10,077 bases of DNA, from contig CAITIF010000877.1 in NCBI GenBank assembly GCA_903892365.1, positions 1 to 10,077 of the forward strand. Reading direction: 5' to 3'. How positions within the stretch are numbered: the stretch's first letter is position 1; every line of letters starts with the position of its first letter. The notes below the pieces were generated by a model. The model was given only the letters and a program-made list of their open reading frames with translations. It had not been told where the DNA came from and did no database searches. This DNA comes from an uncultured Pirellula sp. GTDB taxonomy: Bacteria; Planctomycetota; Planctomycetia; Pirellulales; Pirellulaceae. The translations under genes were made by a program, and so were the position numbers. This document shows, piece by piece, positions 1 to 5,699 of the stretch.

Positions 1-2154
1 GATGACGATTTGATAATAATGCTCCGTCGATGCCGCGTACGACGTCGCATTCGATGCTGAACTGCCCAGCGACCCGTGCACGGATTCCGGTGCTGGAAAG
101 ACCCACTGGCATAAGCGATCAATCAAAATGGCATGAGGCTCCTGCAACCATGGACGGTCCCACCAAGTGTGTATGCCTGTGATGGGTGAGGAATCAATCA
201 AGCTCGGTGAACGTCCCGCGTTCGATAAATGGTGCTGCATCGATTCCGGCAAGATTGCCTCCACCGTATGCCAAGGTACGGCGCAAAGAACTGAATCAAA
301 TTTCACGTCGCTCCATGAAGGCCGAGAAATGTTCGAAGCGTTGGCTGGATCGGCAACATGGCTTAAGCGAAACAAGCCTTGATTGTTCCGTTCCATACTC
401 TTCACACCGCAACCCAACGACAGCGTGATTCCTTGTGCCTGCAGCGCCTGTGTTACCCGGTCGTCCATGATTTCGGAAAGAGGCAGATTCGGAACCAGCA
501 AATGATACGCGCGACGGTCTGCCGCGAAACCATCCACGAGCACTTTGCGGGTCGCACCTAAGGTCACGCGATCTACCTGTTCCCCGAGTGCGCTCACCAA
601 AATGGTTGCCCAGAAATTTTTGATACACGCTTCGGTCTGCCCTGCTTCCTTCAACCAATCGATCGCAAGCACTGAGGAATGCTCCTGGCATTTCTTCAAT
701 CGCAATAACTGGAGCAGCCCGCTGGCAACTCGCACGCGATCTGCAAACGTTAGCCCCGGCCATTTCCACAGCAAACCCGACAGATGGAAAGGGGCGGGTA
801 AGGGCCATGACTTGATCTGGATCCGCTTTCCGTGCGAGGAAGCAAAATGGAGCGAATCTTGTTCGGTCCACAACGCTTTCTGGTCCGTATCCTCCAGCCA
901 TTGCTGAAGAGCTTTGCAGCAATGCATTCCAACATGTTGGCAGTAATCGACGGCTTGCCCCGAGCTAGAATCAATAAACGAGCCTACGCGTCCTCCGATT
1001 CGATTCTTCGATTCAATTAAGGTGACTTGGGCCCCGTTTCTAGCAAGGTGCATCGCAGCATTGATCCCCGCTAAGCCCGCACCGATGACGGCCACTCGAA
1101 GTCCCTCTTTCGGCCAAGGGTTACGTTTGACGGTAACGGGTTCGGCCAGCAATGGCGCGTTGTTGGTAAGTTGCTTTTGAAACAAAGGGGTAACAATATG
1201 ATTGGCCAGCAATTGGCATTTTCGAACTGAGGATACACCGATTCGTCCTTGCCAAATGCATTCCGGAGCCTGTTCGATTTGCATCAGTAGCTCGCGGTAG
1301 GTGTGCCACATCAAAGAGAACATGCGTTGACCGTCTGGAGAGATTTCGCCAGCCACTCGCCAGCCGAGTTCATAGTGGGCATGAGCACGCTCCACATAGA
1401 GACGAATCAACCCTCGCCAATCGCCAAGTTCATTCAATGCAAAAACGCTTGGTTGCTGTCCCATCTGCAGCCAGCGTTCCGTTGAGATGCCAAAACGGTC
1501 AAGGTCTTGTTTTGGAAGATAGATGCGTCCGCGACGCGCGTCTTCCGCAAGGTCTCGCAAGATATTGGTCAGTTGAAATGCAACCCCGCAGTCCAGGGCT
1601 GCTTGTCGAGTGCTTGCGCTGGGCGGGGCTCCTATGGTCTTCGCCCAGATGGCCAGGCACGCTACGCCTACACTGGAAGCGACAAGATAACAATATTCCT
1701 GAGTTTCTTCCCAGCTATCAAGTCGAACCGGCCCGACGGTATCGATATCAACGCCGGACACAATGTCATGCAATGCCGATTCCGGAATTGCAAATTGTTG
1801 CACCGAATCTTGCAATGCCATGCGAATGCTTTCTAGGCAGGGCAAGGAAGACTGGCTAAGCGATCCATCCTGGGACACGTTGTCGGGGCTGGCAAGCTGG
1901 TCAATCCATTGGTGCCATCGGGATGCATTCCAAGCTTTCGCAACGGCGGTTGCGTTGTGATCGGCGGTGGTCTGCAATCCGTCAAACGTATCATTCGCAT
2001 CGGTCGCGTCATCTGCGAGTCTTGCAAAGGCATATAGAGCCATCATCGCATCGCGACGAGATTGGCTAAGCAGTCCAAAGGATCGAAAAAAGCTGGAGCC
2101 GCTTTTCTTTGCGATGGAGTAGCAGGCTTGGTAAGACTTTGCTAGTTCGTTCAT
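1..2154 (-). CDS. hpnD-hpnE: HpnD-HpnE fusion: presqualene diphosphate synthase joined to hydroxysqualene dehydroxylase (C-terminus beyond window edge)
   Basis: The frame from ATG at 2154 stays open for 718 codons to the window edge; I read every codon and found no stop. Residues 1 to about 325 are a trans-prenyltransferase of the squalene/phytoene synthase family. It has both aspartate-rich motifs: DDATD at 48-52 and LRDLAED at 199-205, followed by GRIYLP, which is typical of HpnD. A linker of about 25 residues follows. From residue 354 comes an FAD-binding Rossmann fold: VAVIGAGLAG (GxGxxG at 358-363), the ribose-binding E381, then GGR at 387-389. CQHVGMHCC at 405-413, AVPW at 625-628 and GIHTWWDRPW at 660-669 fit HpnE. 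In the known pathway HpnD condenses two farnesyl diphosphates to presqualene diphosphate, and HpnE reduces hydroxysqualene to squalene. The last part of HpnE, including its C-terminal FAD motif, lies outside the window. The start overlaps the hpnC stop (ATGA). Family calls are firm; that one polypeptide is made is inferred from the frame. Confidence 0.9.
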   Translation of the reverse strand, partial: MNELAKSYQACYSIAKKSGSSFFRSFGLLSQSRRDAMMALYAFARLADDATDANDTFDGLQTTADHNATAVAKAWNASRWHQWIDQLASPDNVSQDGSLSQSSLPCLESIRMALQDSVQQFAIPESALHDIVSGVDIDTVGPVRLDSWEETQEYCYLVASSVGVACLAIWAKTIGAPPSASTRQAALDCGVAFQLTNILRDLAEDARRGRIYLPKQDLDRFGISTERWLQMGQQPSVFALNELGDWRGLIRLYVERAHAHYELGWRVAGEISPDGQRMFSLMWHTYRELLMQIEQAPECIWQGRIGVSSVRKCQLLANHIVTPLFQKQLTNNAPLLAEPVTVKRNPWPKEGLRVAVIGAGLAGINAAMHLARNGAQVTLIESKNRIGGRVGSFIDSSSGQAVDYCQHVGMHCCKALQQWLEDTDQKALWTEQDSLHFASSHGKRIQIKSWPLPAPFHLSGLLWKWPGLTFADRVRVASGLLQLLRLKKCQEHSSVLAIDWLKEAGQTEACIKNFWATILVSALGEQVDRVTLGATRKVLVDGFAADRRAYHLLVPNLPLSEIMDDRVTQALQAQGITLSLGCGVKSMERNNQGLFRLSHVADPANASNISRPSWSDVKFDSVLCAVPWHTVEAILPESMQHHLSNAGRSPSLIDSSPITGIHTWWDRPWLQEPHAILIDRLCQWVFPAPESVHGSLGSSASNATSYAASTEHYYQIVI
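1093..1110 (-). promoter_or_regulatory. Candidate internal ribosome binding site and GTG start for free HpnE
   Basis: At the HpnD/HpnE junction the minus strand reads GAGGGA (1107-1102), six bases, then GTG (1095-1093), in frame with the fusion. The GTG is codon 354, exactly where stand-alone HpnE proteins usually begin, just before the VIGAGLAG dinucleotide-binding motif. The purine-rich stretch and six-base spacing resemble a working initiation site, so free HpnE might be made besides the fusion. It could also be chance, since Lys-Glu-Gly codons give such a sequence. Confidence 0.35.
2151..2154 (-). other. ATGA stop-start overlap between hpnC and hpnD-hpnE
   Basis: The hpnC stop TGA (2153-2151) shares two bases with the ATG of the fusion (2154-2152). 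No convincing Shine-Dalgarno sequence precedes this ATG, so reinitiation by ribosomes finishing hpnC is the likely mode. This would link the amounts of the two proteins. Confidence 0.8.
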
Positions 2155-3257
2155 GCCAAAGGTCGACCGATTACTTGACCAGAGAGATTGCCAGTGAGGG
2201 TACCAGGGAGTTTGCAAGTGCGAATGGATCTTGGAAAAAGGATCGACTTCCCGAGCAACATGAGCTTTTGAGATTTCGTGACCTCGATCGGGCGGTTCCA
2301 TACATCGAAACCAGCCCGCTCTATATTTTCCAAAATAGTAAGTCCACCGCGAACGAACAATTGAACATCGCGAGCCAGCCATCGCGGTACCTGCTCAACC
2401 AAAGGGAGTCCCTGGACCAAATGCTCGCGAGCGTAGTAGACCCAATCGCGAAGCGCATTCTGCAACGGGGCCGATTTGGTTCCTTGCAAGATATCGTCTT
2501 GTGAAATCGAGTAAGGGGTCCATCGCGATTGAGGCAGATAGATTCGATTTCGAAGTGCATCCTTTCGAATGTCTTGGCAGAAGTTAGCCAATTGGAGGCC
2601 CGTGCATACCAGATCGCTTTGCCGAATTGCATCGGCTTGGGTGGTTTTGGCAAGTCCCAAAAGGATACGACCAACGGGGTTCGCACTGCCGGAGCAGTAC
2701 GCTAATACTTCCTCGTCGCTCTGGTAGCGATTGACGTGTTGATCTTGGCAGAACGCGTCGAGCAGTTTCTCGAACGGTTCGATGGGCAATGGGTGTCGCA
2801 AGAGAGTGGAACGAAGTGCGACAAAAACGGGATGTTTGCTGTTTCCGGCAAAGCATTGTCTCAGCTCGTTTCGCCACCATTCCAACAAATCGACCGAATT
2901 CCAAATTTGGGACGAAGAGGAATTCGTGGCTTGGCTGGGTGTTTCATCCGCGAGATCATCCGACCAGCGGCAGTAAGCATAGATATTGTAAAAATCTTGG
3001 CGAATTGATTTTGGGAGCAGGAAGCTAGCGACGGAAAAATTCTCGTAGTGATTTAGCGCAAGGTTTTTGCAGTAACTTTCGGACTCGGGCACCGACATTT
3101 CGCACCCATGGCAATCGGGGCCGAACCGAGCAAGGTCGTTCAGCACCAGCGACTCGCCGGATCGAGGTGGCGATTTGAGAGATTTTGGGGTGTTTGGTTC
3201 AGCCGAAGAGGCTTCGCGAAGGGGTAACATCCCGCTATCATATCTACAAATTGGCAT
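2151..3257 (-). CDS. hpnC: HpnC, hydroxysqualene synthase
   Basis: A 368-residue protein of the squalene/phytoene synthase family. The HpnC signature HYENF lies at 70-74, followed by DDLAD at 100-104 (first aspartate-rich motif), YCSGSANPVGRILL at 187-200 and QDIRKD with aspartates 229 and 233 (second motif). In the known pathway HpnC converts presqualene diphosphate from HpnD into hydroxysqualene. It is the first gene of a two-gene unit with the HpnD-HpnE fusion. HpnC is usually under 300 residues, and here the core is preceded by about 60 extra residues, so the start is uncertain. ATG codons also occur at residue 10 (3230, preceded by AGCGGG) and residue 54 (3098). The stretch at 42-56 includes CHGC (49-52) and could be real coding sequence. 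With the longest start only 24 bases separate it from ispH. Identity is firm; the N-terminus is not. Confidence 0.93.
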   Translation of the reverse strand: MPICRYDSGMLPLREASSAEPNTPKSLKSPPRSGESLVLNDLARFGPDCHGCEMSVPESESYCKNLALNHYENFSVASFLLPKSIRQDFYNIYAYCRWSDDLADETPSQATNSSSSQIWNSVDLLEWWRNELRQCFAGNSKHPVFVALRSTLLRHPLPIEPFEKLLDAFCQDQHVNRYQSDEEVLAYCSGSANPVGRILLGLAKTTQADAIRQSDLVCTGLQLANFCQDIRKDALRNRIYLPQSRWTPYSISQDDILQGTKSAPLQNALRDWVYYAREHLVQGLPLVEQVPRWLARDVQLFVRGGLTILENIERAGFDVWNRPIEVTKSQKLMLLGKSILFPRSIRTCKLPGTLTGNLSGQVIGRPLA

Positions 3258-3281
3258 ACCGCTTTAGGACAAGATCACCGA
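3258..3281. promoter_or_regulatory. 24-base divergent gap between hpnC and ispH
   Basis: The two start codons lie head to head with only 24 bases between them, if hpnC begins at 3257. This is too short for two full promoters, so promoter elements must extend into the 5' coding regions, or hpnC begins later (3230 or 3098). A weak AGGA (3266-3269) lies 12 bases before the ispH ATG. I see no clear -10/-35 pair. Shared control of the two isoprenoid units is an inference from this layout. Confidence 0.4.
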
Positions 3282-4220
3282 ATGAAAATAATTCTTGCTG
3301 CACCGCGAGGTTTTTGCGCTGGCGTCAACATGGCAGTTCAGAGCCTTGAGCTTGCGCTGAACCATTTTGGTCCACCGATCTACGTTTACCACGAGATTGT
3401 TCACAATCAGCATGTGGTGCAGACCTTTGAGGGAAAAGGGGCAGTTTTCGTGAATTCGTTGGAAGAGATTCCAACGGACTCCACCGTGCTTTTTTCTGCT
3501 CATGGAGTGTCGCCTGAGATTCGTCGAGTCGCCAAAGAACGACGCTTGAATGCCATCGATGCAACTTGTCCTTTGGTTACGAAAGTGCATTTGGAGGCGA
3601 TCAAGTTTGCCAAAGAGCACTATACGATTGTGCTGATTGGTCACGAAGGTCACGACGAAGTGATCGGCACGATGGGGGAGGCGCCCGAGGCCATCGTTTT
3701 GGTAGAAGACACAGTTGACGTGGATGCGTTAAGCTTTTCGCCGGACACCAAGTTGGCTTATTTGACTCAGACGACTCTCAGTGTTGACGATGCCAATCGG
3801 ATTATTCAACGATTGAAAGATCGCTTCCCGTGGATCGTTGGTCCCCCCAAAGAAGACATTTGTTATGCAACTCAGAATCGCCAGGAAGCGGTTCGCCTGC
3901 TTTGTGACCAGGCAGACGTTGTGGTCGTTCTGGGAAGTCAAAACAGCAGCAACTCGCAACGTCTGCGCGAACTGGCTCAAGAATCCAATCGACCAGCCTA
4001 TCTTGTGGATGGTCCGCAAGATTTAGATGCCACGCTGTTCCAGCGAGGGCAGAAGGTGTTGATCACTGCGGGTGCGAGTGCCCCCGAGCTGGTCGTTCAA
4101 AACACGATCCAATGGCTCAAAGATCATTTTGATGCAACGGTCGAGGAGCAGGTTGTCCGTAAGGAAGAGGTCTACTTTCCGTTGCCAAAAGTTCTTCGCG
4201 CGATTGTCGCAAAATCTTAG
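3282..4220 (+). CDS. ispH: IspH, 4-hydroxy-3-methylbut-2-enyl diphosphate reductase
   Basis: A 312-residue, full-length IspH, the last enzyme of the MEP pathway. It reduces HMBPP to IPP and DMAPP using a [4Fe-4S] cluster in the cytoplasm. The three cluster-binding cysteines sit in their family contexts: C12 in PRGFCAGV, C96 in DATCPLV and C194 in EDICYATQNRQ. Substrate-binding residues are also visible: H41 in EIVHN, H74 in SAHGV, H124 and E126 in GHEGHDEV, the LTQTTLS stretch at 161-167, and SSNSQRL at 222-228. Its product feeds the farnesyl diphosphate used by the divergent hpnC/hpnD-hpnE genes, so the neighbourhood makes pathway sense. The start gives the conserved N-terminus directly. A small Cys-rich gene follows after 16 bases and is probably cotranscribed. 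Nothing is missing or unusual in the protein itself. Confidence 0.97.
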   Translation: MKIILAAPRGFCAGVNMAVQSLELALNHFGPPIYVYHEIVHNQHVVQTFEGKGAVFVNSLEEIPTDSTVLFSAHGVSPEIRRVAKERRLNAIDATCPLVTKVHLEAIKFAKEHYTIVLIGHEGHDEVIGTMGEAPEAIVLVEDTVDVDALSFSPDTKLAYLTQTTLSVDDANRIIQRLKDRFPWIVGPPKEDICYATQNRQEAVRLLCDQADVVVVLGSQNSSNSQRLRELAQESNRPAYLVDGPQDLDATLFQRGQKVLITAGASAPELVVQNTIQWLKDHFDATVEEQVVRKEEVYFPLPKVLRAIVAKS

Positions 4221-4225
4221 CGTTT

Positions 4226-4236
4226 AGGAAATCAAG
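4226..4236 (+). promoter_or_regulatory. Ribosome binding site of the small Cys-rich gene
   Basis: AGGAA at 4226-4230 followed by a six-base spacer leads to the ATG at 4237. It is better than the sites before most other genes here. The same AGGAA-N6-ATG pattern occurs before the SGNH hydrolase, which supports this small gene being real and its start being correct. Confidence 0.6.
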
Positions 4237-4461
4237 ATGGATCCAAAAGCGGCTGATCTATTGGCGTGCCAGCAGCCGTTGTTGGCTCAATCTGTTTGCC
4301 TGCGATGCTTAGACCATCGAACCATTGTGTCCGGCAAAGGATCGGTTTTCATGTTGTGTCAATCGCAACAAACGCCAAGCCAGTGGCCCAAGTACCCGCC
4401 ACAACCGCTGCGTCAGTGCGGTTATTTTCGAAGTGATGAGCCAGAGCCTGTGGCAGATTAG
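4237..4461 (+). CDS. Small Cys-rich protein, probable metal-binding, function unknown
   Basis: A 74-residue protein starting 16 bases after ispH, with a good ribosome binding site (AGGAA, six-base spacing). Cysteines are C11, C21, C24 (CLRC, with H27 three residues on), C41 and C61. The CxxC-X16-C-X19-C spacing suggests a zinc-ribbon-like or other metal site. The stretches SGKGSVFMLC and WPKYPPQPLRQCGYF resemble short uncharacterised proteins I associate with planctomycetes, though this is from memory and unverified. No signal peptide or membrane segment is present, so it is probably cytoplasmic. Its stop codon overlaps the stop of the convergent SGNH hydrolase by four bases. Placement behind ispH, an iron-sulfur enzyme, might hint at a shared role, but nothing in the sequence proves this. 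I do not assign a function. Confidence 0.7.
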   Translation: MDPKAADLLACQQPLLAQSVCLRCLDHRTIVSGKGSVFMLCQSQQTPSQWPKYPPQPLRQCGYFRSDEPEPVAD

Positions 4462-5459
4462 TTTTTGGGTTGGGCTTTCGCGAGAATTATCGCTTGGCGG
4501 TTCCATTCCTGCGCTTTGGATTCCGCTTCTGCAACAGAGATACCCGTTTCGATACCAGGCCGAAGATGCCGTGTTGCGGTGAGCCATGCGTGCTTGAGCG
4601 TGGATTGCTTTTGAGCCACGATAGCATGGATGGCGTTTGCTTGCGGGTGATTGGGCAGGCCTTGGTCGTTGATGGTCAGGCCCCAATGTTCTGCGAGTGG
4701 ACGGGCAATGACCGCTTGGCCTTCTGCATTCGGGTGGACTCCATCGGACGCAAAGGTAAAGGCGCTGTCGACCAAGCGTCGCTTCATGATCTCGTTCTTC
4801 ATGGCAGCATGCAGATCAAGCACGATCCATCCGTCCTTGCGTTTGCTCAATAGCCAGTTTGAATAGTCTTCTAGTACGTCATCGTAGCCAGCGTAGGGCT
4901 GTGGGTATTCATCACGTCCAGCGGGCAGGAGCCGACTTTGGATTGGCAAGGCATCGAAGAAGGCTGGAGTCAAATGGATCATGGATGAACCGCTATCGGA
5001 AACCTCTTTGTGCAACCGTTCCATACCCGATTTGAATTGACTGAAACGCATTTCATTGTTGGGATAGTAGATGCCATCGTTCATGCCATAGCATGCGATG
5101 ACGAGATCTGGCTTGGTTTGGTCCAAGATGCGAGCGAGTCGTTCGTGAAGGTTTGGACGGGGGAACTGGCCGCCCGCGTGTCCGGGTTCGGAGAGGCCTG
5201 AGACGGTTTCACTGGGCAGTCCTAGATTGATGAGTTCTGCGGGCTGGTCAGGGGCTTCTGCAATCCAGGCGGTTTCAATCGCAGAAACGTACCCGCCAGC
5301 GTACGTGATGCTATCACCAAGAAACACAATGCGTTTTGCCTTGGGAAGCTTAGAGGAATCGCCAGGGAGTTCGGCGCATGCGTACTGAACGATGCTTGCA
5401 TTGCAAAACAGAAGGCATGCGATTGCCAAGGATAAGGAGAAGAATCGATTGCAGTTCAT
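4458..5459 (-). CDS. Exported SGNH/GDSL-family hydrolase
   Basis: A 333-residue secreted hydrolase of the SGNH (GDSL) superfamily, which includes esterases and deacetylases of lipids or polysaccharides. Numbering from the ATG at 5459, residues 1 to about 29 form a Sec signal peptide (hydrophobic core around SLAIACLLF, probable cleavage after ACA). Block I is FLGDSIT with nucleophile S50, block II Gly is in NLGLPSETV, block III is GMND with N127, and block V is DGVHPN with D239 and H242. The tail contains HAWLTATRHLRPG and an AEAESKAQE helix, seen in planctomycete members of this family. An ATG two codons upstream (5465) is also in frame, but AGGAA (5470-5466) abuts it with no spacer while lying six bases from 5459, so I chose 5459. 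The substrate is unknown. It is divergent from the PSCyt1/DUF1549 gene, which may point to use of an extracellular polymer. Confidence 0.92.
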   Translation of the reverse strand: MNCNRFFSLSLAIACLLFCNASIVQYACAELPGDSSKLPKAKRIVFLGDSITYAGGYVSAIETAWIAEAPDQPAELINLGLPSETVSGLSEPGHAGGQFPRPNLHERLARILDQTKPDLVIACYGMNDGIYYPNNEMRFSQFKSGMERLHKEVSDSGSSMIHLTPAFFDALPIQSRLLPAGRDEYPQPYAGYDDVLEDYSNWLLSKRKDGWIVLDLHAAMKNEIMKRRLVDSAFTFASDGVHPNAEGQAVIARPLAEHWGLTINDQGLPNHPQANAIHAIVAQKQSTLKHAWLTATRHLRPGIETGISVAEAESKAQEWNRQAIILAKAQPKN

Positions 5460-5470
5460 AGTCATTTCCT
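5460..5470 (-). promoter_or_regulatory. Ribosome binding site that decides the SGNH hydrolase start
   Basis: The minus strand reads AGGAA (5470-5466) directly followed by ATG ACT ATG. The first ATG has zero spacing and the second has six bases, matching the spacing of the small Cys-rich gene. This favours the second ATG (5459-5457). Confidence 0.55.
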
Positions 5471-5699
5471 AGAGTGGAGCGCTCGGGTGGGGAGTTGGAG
5501 GAAGGTGTCGGCTGTGCATCCTACACATCCATGGTAGCTCATTTTGATCGAAAACCTAAGCACATGGGTTGAATCCAACTTGGCGGGGTGACGCCTAACT
5601 GGCATTTTTGAGGTGCCTTGGCTATTCTAAGAGCCCCGGCGCAAGTGCTTTTGGCCTTGTTGCCCCCCGCCTTGCTTCACGCAATCCCAATCTCCCGCC
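5466..5699. promoter_or_regulatory. Divergent intergenic region between SGNH hydrolase and PSCyt1/DUF1549 genes
   Basis: These 234 bases hold the 5' regions of both divergent genes, so at least one promoter for each is expected. I found no coding sequence I trust and no convincing -10/-35 pair. Small features seen are a GTTG-AATC-CAAC mini-hairpin near 5563-5575 and an A/T-rich patch around 5538-5555. In the frame of the gene starting at 5700 a TAA at 5628-5630 blocks extension, and no start codon lies between it and 5700. Confidence 0.45.

Noticed and set aside
545..907. A 120-codon plus-strand frame opposite HpnE
   Set aside because: Antisense shadow of the HpnE domain with Cys/Ser/Arg-rich random-looking composition and no recognisable motif.
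296..922. A 208-codon minus-strand frame inside the HpnE part
   Set aside because: It is another frame of the same strand as the HpnD-HpnE fusion. It matches no family I recognise, while the fusion frame carries all FAD and HpnE motifs.
1437..1859. A 140-codon plus-strand frame opposite HpnD
   Set aside because: Antisense to a well-supported HpnD domain; composition looks like a reverse-complement shadow.
2109..2504. A 131-codon plus-strand frame opposite the hpnC/hpnD junction
   Set aside because: It spans the antisense of two confirmed genes and shows no domain or ribosome binding site.
5588..5620. A sigma-54-like promoter (TGGCAT...GTGC) upstream of the PSCyt1/DUF1549 gene
   Set aside because: The GG and GC elements are two bases too far apart for the strict -24/-12 spacing, and no enhancer-like sites were seen.
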